Made by a program: the position numbers and the translations under genes. Under the pieces are notes generated by a model. The model saw nothing but the letters and a program-made list of their open reading frames with translations. It searched no databases and was not told where the DNA came from. This document shows positions 15,844 through 24,831 of a stretch of 64,000 nucleotides of DNA, one piece after another. Each line of letters begins with the position of its first letter. Position 1 is the stretch's first letter. This DNA is from Clostridiales bacterium mt11 (GTDB lineage Bacteria > Bacillota > Clostridia > Tissierellales > Tepidimicrobiaceae), in assembly GCA_001282665.1 (NCBI GenBank), contig LN874946.1, positions 493,839-557,838 on the forward strand, written 5' to 3'.

Positions 15844-16917
15844 CTGTTAAGTTATAAGAAAGCTAAGGTAATTGAAATAAATGAAGAAGACCATCATGTT
15901 TCATGGGTTAAAGTGGATATCAATGGATGCAAGGCTTTAGCAATTAACTACAGCGATTTAACTGGTAGTATAAAAGTAGGAGATATTGTTATATTAAATA
16001 CTACTGCAGTTGAGTTATCCTTGGGAACAGGAGGCTGTCATTTTGTAATATTTAATTATAGTAATGAAAGTAAAGAGCTTGAAGGTAAGGGACATATTAT
16101 GAAACTCAGGTATACTCCACAACAGATAAGATGTTTGGCAGCTGAGGAAGAAGATAGTCCATACCATAATGTCTTTAAGGATTTTAAATCATTAGATAAT
16201 CATACTTATATCATAGGTTCATTACACAGTATGCTTGCACCAACAGTTGCTATGTTAAAATGGTTCAATAAAGATATTAAAATTAATTATATAATGACTG
16301 ATGGAGGCTCACTACCTATATATTTTAGTAAAACTGTGAAATCACTAAAAACAAAGAATTTAGTAGATAATACCATTACAATAGGTCATGCCTTTGGGGG
16401 AGATTTAGAGTGTACTAATATATACACTGGATTAATTGCAGCTAAAGAAATTTTAAAGGGCGATGTAACCATAATAACTATGGGACCAGGAATAGTAGGG
16501 ACTGGAACTAAGTATGGATTTAGTGGAATAGAACAAGGACAAATTATAGATGCTGTTAATACATTAGGAGGAAATCCTATAGTTATACCGCGTATTAGTT
16601 TTAAAGATACTAGGGAAAGGCATATGGGTATTTCCCATCATACAAGAACTGTTTTATCAGAAATTGCAAAAACATCTGGGAAGGTTATTATACCTACTTT
16701 AGATGAATATAGATTAAATATAATTAATGAACAGATTGAAAACTTGAATATACATAAAAGGCATAAGGTAATCTATGAAGAAGGCGATGACATTCTTAAA
16801 GCTATGAATAATTTTAATTTAGCCATTACAACTATGGGAAGAGGATATGAAGAAGATAAGGAGTTCTTTTTAACATTAGGTGCAGTAGGGAATTATGTTG
16901 CAAAAATGTTAAAATAG
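15844..16917 (+). CDS. DUF3866 family protein, probable CTG start
   Basis: About 357 residues. The region from INYSDLTG, LLNTTAVELSLGTGG-type (here ILNTTAVELSLGTGG) and MKLRYTPQQIRCLAAEEEDS to GHAFGGDLEC and TMGPGIVGTGT matches DUF3866. The function is unknown. The first in-frame conventional start is GTG at 15913, but the 23 codons before it (LSYKKAKVIEINEED...) look coding and resemble the N-terminus of the family. The frame is open only from 15790, and upstream of 15913 it contains no ATG, GTG or TTG. AGGAGGG at 15831-15837 sits six bases before CTG at 15844. The gene belongs to the steA cluster. Confidence 0.75.
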   Translation: MLSYKKAKVIEINEEDHHVSWVKVDINGCKALAINYSDLTGSIKVGDIVILNTTAVELSLGTGGCHFVIFNYSNESKELEGKGHIMKLRYTPQQIRCLAAEEEDSPYHNVFKDFKSLDNHTYIIGSLHSMLAPTVAMLKWFNKDIKINYIMTDGGSLPIYFSKTVKSLKTKNLVDNTITIGHAFGGDLECTNIYTGLIAAKEILKGDVTIITMGPGIVGTGTKYGFSGIEQGQIIDAVNTLGGNPIVIPRISFKDTRERHMGISHHTRTVLSEIAKTSGKVIIPTLDEYRLNIINEQIENLNIHKRHKVIYEEGDDILKAMNNFNLAITTMGRGYEEDKEFFLTLGAVGNYVAKMLK

Positions 16918-16931
16918 GGAGGGATATTTTA

Positions 16932-17486
16932 ATGAATTACGAAGAAAAAACCATGAAGTCAGAAAAGATTTATGAAGGGAAAATAGTCAATTTAAGGATA
17001 GACACTGTTGAATTGCCAGACAAAAAATATTCAAAAAGAGAGATTGTTGAACATCCAGGTTCAGTTGGCATAATTCCCATAACTGATGATGGATGTATGG
17101 TGTTGGTTAAACAATTTAGAAAACCTGTTGAAAAAAATCTATTGGAAATACCAGCAGGGAAAATCGAAATTAATGAAGAACCTAGGGAAACCGCCTTAAG
17201 GGAGCTAGATGAAGAAACGGGATATAATTCAAATAAGATGGAATATCTATTTGAGTTTTATACTTCCCCAGGATTTTCTAATGAAAAGATGTACTTGTTT
17301 TTAGCTACAGAACTATCAGAGGGAGAAGCTAATCCGGAGAATGATGAATATATAGAGATAGTAAAAATAAAAATAGAGGATCTTGTGGATATGGTTAATA
17401 GAGGAGAAATAAATGATAGTAAGACCATTGTTGGCATACTATATGCTGAAAAATATATAAACCAAAAGAATAAAGATTTTGAATAA
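16932..17486 (+). CDS. NUDIX hydrolase, ADP-ribose pyrophosphatase type
   Basis: 184 residues. The NUDIX box (about residues 76-98) reads GKIEINEEPRETAL followed by RELDEETGY, matching Gx5Ex7REUxEExGU, preceded by VKQFRKPVEKNLLEIPAG, typical for ADP-ribose pyrophosphatases (NudF). It would hydrolyse ADP-ribose to AMP and ribose 5-phosphate. In clostridia this gene regularly precedes spoIIM and xerD, as here. Confidence 0.88.
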   Translation: MNYEEKTMKSEKIYEGKIVNLRIDTVELPDKKYSKREIVEHPGSVGIIPITDDGCMVLVKQFRKPVEKNLLEIPAGKIEINEEPRETALRELDEETGYNSNKMEYLFEFYTSPGFSNEKMYLFLATELSEGEANPENDEYIEIVKIKIEDLVDMVNRGEINDSKTIVGILYAEKYINQKNKDFE

Positions 17487-17543
17487 AAATTTAGTTTTAA
17501 ATATTTATCTAGAATATATTACAAAAGAAAATATTTATTTTCC

Positions 17544-17552
17544 CATACATTA
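17544..17552 (+). promoter_or_regulatory. Possible mother-cell sigma (E/K) -10 upstream of spoIIM
   Basis: CATACATTA fits the sigma-E/sigma-K -10 consensus, 81 bases before spoIIM. The best -35 for sigma-E (GAATATATT, ending at 17520) is 23 bases away, too far, so the promoter call is weak. Confidence 0.3.
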
Positions 17553-17632
17553 TGAATAAGAAGTGATAATATCCTCCTAAAAAGCATAGTATTTCATATA
17601 GAGCTTGTATCAAATGAAGGGAGGATTTATCA

Positions 17633-18268
17633 TTGCCCAATAAGGTTAAAAGATGGTTATTTAAGCAATTTCAGGATAATTTTATTATTTATTTTATTAT
17701 CACTATCATTTTTGCTATTGGGATAATAATAGGTGCTATAACTATTAAAGTATTAAATTCAGAGCAAAAAAAAGGTATAATAACGTTCTTAAATTCCTTT
17801 TTTAAAACCATGGACGGTAATAGTTTTGAAAATCTATCAATATTTAAACAATCGATTATTGATAATTTTAAAACTATAGGATTAATATGGTTAACAGGTA
17901 TAATCGTAATAGGATTACCTATTATTCCAGTAACTATTTTATTTAGAGGATTTGCTTTAGGATTTACAGTAGGATTTTTAGTTAATGAATATGGGGTACA
18001 AGGATTTATGTTTTCGATTTTAGGTATAATGCCTCAAAATCTATTTATCATTCCAGGGATTATATCCGTATCCTCTATTGGAATGGCTTTTTCAATTAAT
18101 AGCATTAAGAATAGGAAATTAAGGATTAGAAATAACAATTTACGACTAAACATAGTTAATTATTCTATATTAATATTATTTTTTTCGGCTATCATTTTAA
18201 TAGGATGTTTAATAGAAGCTTATATAGCTCCAATTTTTCTACGATTACTATCAGAACATTTGAAGTGA
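17633..18268 (+). CDS. spoIIM: Stage II sporulation protein M
   Basis: 211 residues with about five membrane segments and the SpoIIM-type LFRGFALGFTVGFLVNEYGVQG and ILGIMPQNLFIIPG motifs. SpoIIM is the scaffold of the DMP peptidoglycan-hydrolase complex that drives septal thinning and engulfment in sporulation. It starts at TTG behind GGGAGGA, eight bases upstream. It lies between the NUDIX gene and xerD, a conserved order. Confidence 0.93.
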   Translation: MPNKVKRWLFKQFQDNFIIYFIITIIFAIGIIIGAITIKVLNSEQKKGIITFLNSFFKTMDGNSFENLSIFKQSIIDNFKTIGLIWLTGIIVIGLPIIPVTILFRGFALGFTVGFLVNEYGVQGFMFSILGIMPQNLFIIPGIISVSSIGMAFSINSIKNRKLRIRNNNLRLNIVNYSILILFFSAIILIGCLIEAYIAPIFLRLLSEHLK

Positions 18269-18349
18269 TGAGAAAAGTTGTCATTTAAGAAGGAATTAAT
18301 AGAAATTTGTTGAATAAGTATATAAACTCATTAATAAAGGAGAACCATT

Positions 18350-19243
18350 ATGTCTGAAATAATTTTGAATAAATATATAGATTATATTAGAAATGAAAAG
18401 GAATTGACTTCAAATACTTTAGAAGCCTATATTAGAGATATAGTTCAATTTAAGGAATACCTGAATAAAAACAATGTAAGGGATTCAACAACGGTAAATA
18501 AAACTATTGTCATTACATATTTAATGCAGTTGCAAAAAGATGGTAAAGCTACTTCTACCATATCAAGAAACTTGGCTTCTATTAGGTGTTTTTATCAATA
18601 TCTATTAAATAATAATTTAATAAAAGAAGATCCTACTAATAATCTTCGTTCTCCTAAATGTGAGAAAAAGCTACCTAGTATTTTAACCAAAGAGGAAGTA
18701 GATATCCTACTTGCTCAACCCCGTAAGGATAATTTTAAGGAAGTTAGAGATAAGGCCATGTTAGAGCTTTTATATGCTACAGGAATACGAGTTTCTGAAA
18801 TAATTGCACTAAACATGGACAACCTTGATTTGAAATTAGGATATTTGGATTTAGATACCTCTGGTATAAGTGAAAGGGTAGTTCCCGTTGGAAGTGTTGC
18901 TTTAAAACATTTAAATAATTATATTGATAATTATAGAAGTCAAGTTTTAAAAGATGAAGAAGAGAAAGCATTGTTTTTAAATTATAACGGAAATAGATTA
19001 ACTAGACAAGGTTTTTGGAAAATAATTAAAGGATATACTGTAAAATCAAAAATTGATAAAAAAATAACCCCTCATACATTGAGACATTCTTTTGCAGTTC
19101 ATCTATTGCAAAATGGAGCAGATATTAAGACGGTTCAAGAAATGCTTGGACATTCTGATATTTCTACTACTCAAATGTATTCTTTTGCAACTAATAATAA
19201 GGAATTAAAGGATGTATATGAAAAGTCACATCCTAGAGCATAG
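18350..19243 (+). CDS. xerD: Site-specific tyrosine recombinase XerD
   Basis: 297 residues: an N-terminal SAM-like DNA-binding domain (about 1-85) and a catalytic domain with ATGIRVSEI (Arg), HTLRHSFAVHLL (His-x-x-Arg), LGHSDISTTQMYSF (His and nucleophilic Tyr). It resolves chromosome dimers at dif. The length and operon position next to spoIIM and purine nucleoside phosphorylase point to the housekeeping enzyme rather than an integrase. Confidence 0.92.
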   Translation: MSEIILNKYIDYIRNEKELTSNTLEAYIRDIVQFKEYLNKNNVRDSTTVNKTIVITYLMQLQKDGKATSTISRNLASIRCFYQYLLNNNLIKEDPTNNLRSPKCEKKLPSILTKEEVDILLAQPRKDNFKEVRDKAMLELLYATGIRVSEIIALNMDNLDLKLGYLDLDTSGISERVVPVGSVALKHLNNYIDNYRSQVLKDEEEKALFLNYNGNRLTRQGFWKIIKGYTVKSKIDKKITPHTLRHSFAVHLLQNGADIKTVQEMLGHSDISTTQMYSFATNNKELKDVYEKSHPRA

Positions 19244-19254
19244 GAGGTAAAAAT

Positions 19255-20073
19255 ATGGATTATATGAAAAAGATTAATGAGAGTGTAAGTTATATTAAAA
19301 GTAAATGCAGCGAAACACCAAGTATTGGTCTTATTTTAGGTTCAGGATTGGGAAGTTTAGGTGAAAAAATAGAAAATCCTAAGATAATCAGCTATAAAGA
19401 CATACCTCATTTTCCTATATCCACTGTAGAAGGGCATAAAGGACAGCTAATCATTGGTCTATTAGGAGGCAAAACTGTAATTGCAATGCAGGGAAGATTT
19501 CATTTTTATGAAGGATATGAGTTAGATGAAGTAGTATTTCCAGTTCGAGTGATGATAGGATTAGGTATAAAAAACTTAATAGTAACAAATGCTGCAGGTG
19601 GAGTTAATGAAACTTTTTCACCTGGAGATTTAATGATTATTAATGATCATATCAACTTTACAGGGAGAAATCCATTGATAGGTAAAAATTACAATGAGCT
19701 TGGACCAAGATTTGTAGATATGACTATGGCATATGATAAAGAACTGATAGCTTTAGCTAAAGATGCAGGAAAAGAGCTAGATATACCACTACAAGAAGGT
19801 GTATATATGTGGCTTACTGGTCCTACCTATGAGACCCCTTCAGAGGTAAAATTAGCTAGAATTTTAGGTGCATCAGCTGTAGGTATGTCAACGGTACCTG
19901 AGGTTATTGTAGCTTCACATCAGAACATTAAAGTATTAGGTATATCATGTATAACTAACATGGCGGCAGGCATATTGAATAAACCTTTAAATCATGAGGA
20001 GGTCATTGAAACCTCATTAATGGTTAAAGATAAGTTTGAAAAGCTAGTCATAAAAATATTAGTTAATATGTAA
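19255..20073 (+). CDS. punA: Purine-nucleoside phosphorylase
   Basis: 272 residues of the trimeric (PNP-I) type: LILGSGLGSLG, VEGHKGQLIIG, MQGRFHFYEGY, VTNAAGGVN, the GVYMWLTGPTYETPSEV motif and GMSTVPEV. It cleaves inosine/guanosine with phosphate to the base plus ribose 1-phosphate. It follows xerD by 11 bases, and pdp follows with a short gap, forming a nucleoside salvage unit. Confidence 0.93.
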   Translation: MDYMKKINESVSYIKSKCSETPSIGLILGSGLGSLGEKIENPKIISYKDIPHFPISTVEGHKGQLIIGLLGGKTVIAMQGRFHFYEGYELDEVVFPVRVMIGLGIKNLIVTNAAGGVNETFSPGDLMIINDHINFTGRNPLIGKNYNELGPRFVDMTMAYDKELIALAKDAGKELDIPLQEGVYMWLTGPTYETPSEVKLARILGASAVGMSTVPEVIVASHQNIKVLGISCITNMAAGILNKPLNHEEVIETSLMVKDKFEKLVIKILVNM

Positions 20074-20087
20074 TTGGAGTGAATGAG

Positions 20088-21413
20088 ATGAGAATCTATG
20101 ACATTATTAAGAAAAAAAGAGATGGCGAAGAGCTTACTACAGAGGAAATAAATTACCTTGTAGAAAATTATACTAATGGTCAAATTCCAGATTATCAAAT
20201 ATCAGCTTTATTCATGGCAATCTTTTTTAATAAAATGAATAAAAGAGAAACCCTTGATTTAACTAAAGCTATGATTAATTCTGGTGATACTGTTGATTTA
20301 TCAGGAATAAAGGGAATAAAAGTCGATAAACACTCAACGGGCGGAGTTGGGGATACTACAACTCTCATCTTAGGACCAATGGTAGCTGCTTGTGGAGTTC
20401 CTTTTGTTAAGATGTCTGGAAGGGGATTAGGGCATACGGGAGGAACATTGGATAAATTAGAATCCATTAAAGATTTTAGAGTGGAGCTTACCACAGATGA
20501 ATTTATCAACAATACAAATAGCATAAACATTTCTTTATGTAGTCAAACTGCTAATATCACTCCAGCGGATAAGAAATTTTATGCTTTAAGAGATGTTACA
20601 GCTACAGTAGAGAACTTATCATTAATTGCTAGTAGTGTAATGAGTAAAAAGCTTGCTATAGGTTCAGATGCAATAATCCTAGATGTAAAAGTGGGCAGTG
20701 GTGCTTTTATGAAGAATATAGATGATGCAATAAAGTTAGCAGAAGAAATGGTAGAAATAGGCATAGGATATGGTAGAGAAACTATAGCTTTAGTTACAAA
20801 CATGGATGAGCCATTAGGCATGGCCATTGGTAATGCTTTGGAGGTTAAAGAAGCCATAGAGACATTAAGAGGACATGGACCTGAAGATCTATATGAGCTT
20901 TGTATTCAATTAGGAACTAGGCTATTATTATTAGCAAAACGAGTTAAAGATGAAAAAGAAGGAAGACAAATGTTAAAAGAGGTTATAGATTCTAAAGCTG
21001 CATACAATAAACTAATAGAACTAGTAAGATATCAAGGCGGGGACACTGATTATATACAAAACACAGAGCTACTTCCTCGAGCAAATCATATTATTAGTGT
21101 GAAAAGTAATAAGAAAGGCTATGTAAAATCACTAAATGCTGAAGAAGTGGGAAAATGCGCTTTAGCGCTAGGAGCAGGGAGAGAAACTATGACTTCGGTT
21201 ATTGAGCTATCGGCAGGTATCGTATTAAATAAAAAAATTGATGATAAAGTAGATGTTGGAGATACCTTAGCTTATATTCATGCTAATGATATAGCTAAGG
21301 CTGAAGAAGTTGAAAATAGGCTTAAGAGATTATATATTATTGGCGATAAGAACGAAGAAGATAAGAAGTTAATATATGGATTGGTTACTAAAGATGGAGT
21401 TAAACTATATTAA
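20088..21413 (+). CDS. pdp: Pyrimidine-nucleoside phosphorylase
   Basis: 441 residues starting MRIYDIIKKKRDGEELT. It has KHSTGGVGDTTTL and the thymidine/pyrimidine phosphorylase signature SGRGLGHTGGTLDKLESI, plus KKLAIGSDAIILDVK. It converts uridine and thymidine to base plus (deoxy)ribose 1-phosphate. ATG 20088, with GGAG eight bases upstream, fits the family start better than the overlapping GTG at 20079. A strong terminator follows. Confidence 0.93.
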   Translation: MRIYDIIKKKRDGEELTTEEINYLVENYTNGQIPDYQISALFMAIFFNKMNKRETLDLTKAMINSGDTVDLSGIKGIKVDKHSTGGVGDTTTLILGPMVAACGVPFVKMSGRGLGHTGGTLDKLESIKDFRVELTTDEFINNTNSINISLCSQTANITPADKKFYALRDVTATVENLSLIASSVMSKKLAIGSDAIILDVKVGSGAFMKNIDDAIKLAEEMVEIGIGYGRETIALVTNMDEPLGMAIGNALEVKEAIETLRGHGPEDLYELCIQLGTRLLLLAKRVKDEKEGRQMLKEVIDSKAAYNKLIELVRYQGGDTDYIQNTELLPRANHIISVKSNKKGYVKSLNAEEVGKCALALGAGRETMTSVIELSAGIVLNKKIDDKVDVGDTLAYIHANDIAKAEEVENRLKRLYIIGDKNEEDKKLIYGLVTKDGVKLY

Positions 21414-21414
21414 A

Positions 21415-21454
21415 AAATGCCCTAAAATCAAAAAAGATTTTAGGGCATTTTTTA
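21415..21454 (+). terminator. Terminator after pdp
   Basis: AAATGCCCTAAAATC pairs with GATTTTAGGGCATTT across an A-rich loop and ends in a T-run. It closes the punA-pdp unit. Confidence 0.88.
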
Positions 21455-21507
21455 ATATGATATGGAATTTATTACATTAGAAAATAATGGCAAGGCTACG
21501 ATGGATT

Positions 21508-21536
21508 GTATAAATAGAGCTTAAGTGGACAATATA
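21508..21536 (+). promoter_or_regulatory. Possible forespore (sigma-F/G) promoter of dacF
   Basis: GTATA (21508-21512) and GGACAATATA (21527-21536), 14 bases apart, resemble the sigma-F consensus GYATA and GGnnAnAHTR with one deviation. B. subtilis dacF is transcribed by forespore sigma factors, which makes this plausible. The start codon is 31 bases downstream. Confidence 0.4.
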
Positions 21537-21566
21537 AAAGTAAATATTATTATGGGAGGTAATTTA

Positions 21567-22724
21567 GTGAATAAAAGAATTGTCACGATAATTTTATTAC
21601 CCATTTTTCTACTTACTTTTATGGCAAACGCTTTTGCTGAAGATGAACTTAACATAAATGCAAAATCTGCTATCCTAATAGATTATTATACAGGAGAGGT
21701 GATATACGAAAAGAATTCTAATGAGAAACTACCTCCTGCAAGCATCAGTAAAATTATGACTCTTCTATTAGGTATGGAAGCATTAGAAAGTGGGAAAATT
21801 ACACTATCTGATGAAGTAAGAATATCTGCTCATGCGGCAGGAATGGGAGGAAGTCAGCTTTGGCTTGAGGAAGGAGAAACTCAAATTGTAGGAGATTTGT
21901 TTAAAGCTATTTGTTTGAGATCGGCTAATGATGCCTCGGTAGCTTTAGCAGAACATATAGCTGGTAGTGAAGAATCCTTCGTTAAAATGATGAATGAAAA
22001 GGCAAAATCTTTAGGTATGGAAAATACCAATTTTGTAAATGCTACAGGACTGCCTAATAAAGATCATTATACATCAGCACGAGATGTAGCAATAATGTCT
22101 AAAGAACTATTAAAACATAACAAGATTCACGATTGGTTGACTATCTATATGGATGAGATGAAAGTTGGGAAGAAAAAAGATAAGGTTGCAAGTCTAGTCA
22201 ATACGAATTATTTAATCAACAATTATGAAGGTGCTACAGGAATAAAGACGGGTTCCACTAATGAAGCAGGATTTTGTCTTTCCGCCTCAGCTAAAAGAGG
22301 TAATCTGCAATTAATAGCCGTTATATTAGGTGGTCAAACTTCTAAAACTCGATTTGATGAGAGTATGAAGCTTTTAGATTATGGATTTGCAAATTATGAC
22401 TCTATACCTATAGGTAGAAAAGGAGAGGTATTTGGGAAAGTGCCAGTTCATAAGGGTAATATGGAATATATTGAAATAGTATTAGAAAAGGATAGTTATA
22501 TACTTTTACCTAAAGGTGAAGATAGGAATGTTGAGAAGGAAATACTATTGCCTGAATTTGTTGAAAGCCCCATAGAACAAGGTGAAGCAATAGGTAATTT
22601 AATAGTTAAAATTAATGGTAATGAGATGGATAATATTAAGCTGGTTTCCAAAACTAAAGTAGAAAAAGCAGGATTTAAAGAAATGTTTAAAAAGACGTTT
22701 AAAAGCCTCTTAATTAATAAATAG
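21567..22724 (+). CDS. dacF: D-alanyl-D-alanine carboxypeptidase, DacF-like (copy 1)
   Basis: 385 residues with a signal peptide (about 1-24, ending ANAFA), then the class A PBP carboxypeptidase domain with the catalytic SISK tetrad near residue 63, SAND (SxN) and IKTG (KTG), and the C-terminal beta domain of PBP5-like enzymes. It removes the terminal D-Ala from peptidoglycan stem peptides and likely trims spore cortex or vegetative wall. I choose GTG 21567, six bases after GGGAGGT, because the signal peptide then begins VNKRIVTIIL. The frame upstream is not conserved-looking. Confidence 0.88.
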   Translation: MNKRIVTIILLPIFLLTFMANAFAEDELNINAKSAILIDYYTGEVIYEKNSNEKLPPASISKIMTLLLGMEALESGKITLSDEVRISAHAAGMGGSQLWLEEGETQIVGDLFKAICLRSANDASVALAEHIAGSEESFVKMMNEKAKSLGMENTNFVNATGLPNKDHYTSARDVAIMSKELLKHNKIHDWLTIYMDEMKVGKKKDKVASLVNTNYLINNYEGATGIKTGSTNEAGFCLSASAKRGNLQLIAVILGGQTSKTRFDESMKLLDYGFANYDSIPIGRKGEVFGKVPVHKGNMEYIEIVLEKDSYILLPKGEDRNVEKEILLPEFVESPIEQGEAIGNLIVKINGNEMDNIKLVSKTKVEKAGFKEMFKKTFKSLLINK

Positions 22725-22786
22725 ATATATAATATTGTTTGTGTTTTTTATGAAAACATTATAGAATAGAATAAAGATTATAAAAA

Positions 22787-22810
22787 AACCTCGGCTATTA
22801 GGTCGAGGTT
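22787..22810 (-). terminator. Hairpin oriented as a minus-strand terminator
   Basis: AACCTCG (22787-22793) pairs with CGAGGTT (22804-22810). The A-run just before it (22782-22788) becomes a U-run after the stem when read on the minus strand, whereas on the plus strand no T-run follows. It therefore looks like a minus-strand terminator, although no minus-strand gene is seen to its right. Confidence 0.45.
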
Positions 22811-22841
22811 ATACTAATTTTAATTAGGAAGAGGTTAAAGT

Positions 22842-23435
22842 ATGAAACTTAATTTTTTATTAAACTTACCTGGTCTACTAGTAGCTATAGTTATTCACGA
22901 ATTCTCTCATGGATTTGCAGCTTACCTATTAGGAGATAATACAGCTAAGGAATCTGGAAGACTATCTTTAAATCCTTTGAAACATATTGATTTAGCAGGA
23001 TTTATTTGTCTATTAGTTTTTAAGTTTGGATGGGCCAAGCCTGTGCCAATCAATTCATTAAATTTTAAGAAAAGAAAAAGGGATACCATATTGGTCTCCT
23101 TAGCAGGACCTTTTTCAAATTTTTTAATGGCAATAATTGTAGGAATTATTATATCATCAGGTATTGTGACTAATGATATATTATTTAATGTTTTGATTAT
23201 CATGTTATGGTATAATATAATGTTAGGAGTATTTAATTTGCTGCCTTTTCCTCCATTAGACGGCTCAAAGGTTTTAGCAAGTTTATTGCCCACTAAATAT
23301 GAATATTTTTTCTATAAACATGAAAAGTACTTATACCTTATTTTAATAATATTAATAGCTACGAATACAATAGATAAAATATTAAGCCCTTTTATTGACT
23401 TTAGTTTAAATATGTTAGTTAGAATAATAGGATAA
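22842..23435 (+). CDS. Site-2 protease family (M50) membrane metalloprotease
   Basis: 197 residues with four to five membrane segments. The zinc motif IHEFSHGF (HExxH) is at residues 19-23, followed by the second motif NLLPFPPLDGSK around 130. This is the compact S2P/YwhC class, for which substrates are mostly unknown. SpoIVFB is a related family, but that protein differs in length and context. Its 15-base spacing to scpA indicates one operon with scpA-scpB. Confidence 0.85.
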   Translation: MKLNFLLNLPGLLVAIVIHEFSHGFAAYLLGDNTAKESGRLSLNPLKHIDLAGFICLLVFKFGWAKPVPINSLNFKKRKRDTILVSLAGPFSNFLMAIIVGIIISSGIVTNDILFNVLIIMLWYNIMLGVFNLLPFPPLDGSKVLASLLPTKYEYFFYKHEKYLYLILIILIATNTIDKILSPFIDFSLNMLVRIIG

Positions 23436-23450
23436 TTTAGGAGTTTTTAT

Positions 23451-24200
23451 ATGGAATATAAAGTTATTTTAGAATCTTTTGAAGGCCCTATGGATCTGTT
23501 ATTACACCTTATAGATAAAGCACAAATCGATATTTATGATATACCAATCAATGAAATAACAGAACAGTATATGGATTATATAGCTAAAATGGAGGAGTTG
23601 GACTTGGAAATAACCAGCGAATTTTTAGTAATGGCCGCTACTTTGTTAGAAATAAAATCTAAGATGCTGTTACCTCAGATTAAAAGAAGCGATGACAGTG
23701 AACAATTAGAGATGGAAGAAATAGACCCTAGACTAGAGTTGGTTAGAAGGTTAGTTGAATATAAAAAGTATAAATATGTTTCTCAAGAATTACGAGAATT
23801 TGAAGAAAGTCAACGGAAAGTATATTATAAACCTAAAGAAGAGTTTTCATATTATGTAGAAGAAGATAATGAGTTAGAGGAAATGGATTTAGATAAGTTA
23901 GTGAAAGCATTAAATAAATTATTGATAAAAAATAAAAAGAGCAAAGGTTCTATTGATATTAATAAGATTCAAAAAGAAGAGTATACCTTAGATGAATGTA
24001 TAGAAAAGATTAAAGAGGAATTGGATAAAAAAGAGGTAATTAAGTTTAGTAATCTTTTTGGTGAAAAATCTAACCGTAAAGAGATAGTAGTAACCTTTCT
24101 ATCTTTACTTGAATTGATAAGAATGAAACATATTACAATCTATCAAGAAAATAATTTTTCAGATATCATTATTAATAGGAGAGAGAGAAAGGATGTTTAA
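23451..24200 (+). CDS. scpA: Segregation and condensation protein A
   Basis: 249 residues with the ScpA kleisin N-terminus (FEGPMDLLLHLIDKAQIDIYDIPI), EFLVMAATLLEIKSKMLLP and a C-terminal winged helix (ISLLELIRMKHITIYQ-type). It bridges SMC heads and, with ScpB, forms the chromosome condensin. scpB follows after three bases. Confidence 0.94.
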   Translation: MEYKVILESFEGPMDLLLHLIDKAQIDIYDIPINEITEQYMDYIAKMEELDLEITSEFLVMAATLLEIKSKMLLPQIKRSDDSEQLEMEEIDPRLELVRRLVEYKKYKYVSQELREFEESQRKVYYKPKEEFSYYVEEDNELEEMDLDKLVKALNKLLIKNKKSKGSIDINKIQKEEYTLDECIEKIKEELDKKEVIKFSNLFGEKSNRKEIVVTFLSLLELIRMKHITIYQENNFSDIIINRRERKDV

Positions 24201-24203
24201 TCT

Positions 24204-24752
24204 ATGGAAGAAAGAGAATTAAAAGCAGTAATAGAAGCATTATTGTTTGTTTGGGGAGATCCACTATCCTTAAAGGATATATCCAATATTTTAGAGATAG
24301 ATGAATTTAAAATTGAAGAGACACTTAACGATATGATAGATGAATTTAATTTCAATAGGAGAGGAGTAAGGATAGTTCGGGCAATAAACAGCTATCAATT
24401 ATCTACAAGACCAGAACATCATCAATGGATTAGTAAGTTATTCCAGCAGAACAATACTAAAAGTCTTTCAACTGCTGCTTTAGAAACTGTATCAATAATT
24501 GCCTATAGACAACCTATTACGAAGAATGAAATAGAGGCAATCAGAGGGGTTAGGTGTGATAAAGCTGTAGAAACCCTATTGAACAAAGGTTTAATTGAAG
24601 AAAAGGGCAGATTAGAGAGAACAGGGCGTCCAATAATATATGGGACTACCAATGAGTTCCTACGCTACTTTGGTTTAGAAAGCTTAAATGATTTACCACC
24701 TCTTAAGGATTTTGAAATTGGAGAACAAGAAATTGAGAATTTAGAAGAATAA
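24204..24752 (+). CDS. scpB: Segregation and condensation protein B
   Basis: 182 residues with two winged-helix domains and the characteristic AALETVSIIAYRQPITKNEIEAIRGV block and LIEEKGRLERTGRPIIYGTT. It dimerises and binds ScpA in the SMC complex. The stop codon lies within the ascending arm of the operon terminator. Confidence 0.94.
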   Translation: MEERELKAVIEALLFVWGDPLSLKDISNILEIDEFKIEETLNDMIDEFNFNRRGVRIVRAINSYQLSTRPEHHQWISKLFQQNNTKSLSTAALETVSIIAYRQPITKNEIEAIRGVRCDKAVETLLNKGLIEEKGRLERTGRPIIYGTTNEFLRYFGLESLNDLPPLKDFEIGEQEIENLEE

Positions 24753-24782
24753 TACAAAATACGTATTATTCTTCTTTTTTTT
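24743..24782 (+). terminator. Terminator overlapping the scpB stop
   Basis: A perfect 13-bp stem (24743-24755 with 24763-24775) and a T-tract to 24782. The left arm includes the last scpB codons. Confidence 0.88.
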
Positions 24783-24831
24783 GGAAAGATATTGATAATA
24801 GTAAATTTGAAAATATCATAGAGGTGAAATC

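Noticed and set aside
18350..19243. Tyrosine recombinase as evidence of an integrated element.
   Set aside because: Length, motifs and operon position match the housekeeping XerD; no attachment sites or phage genes nearby.
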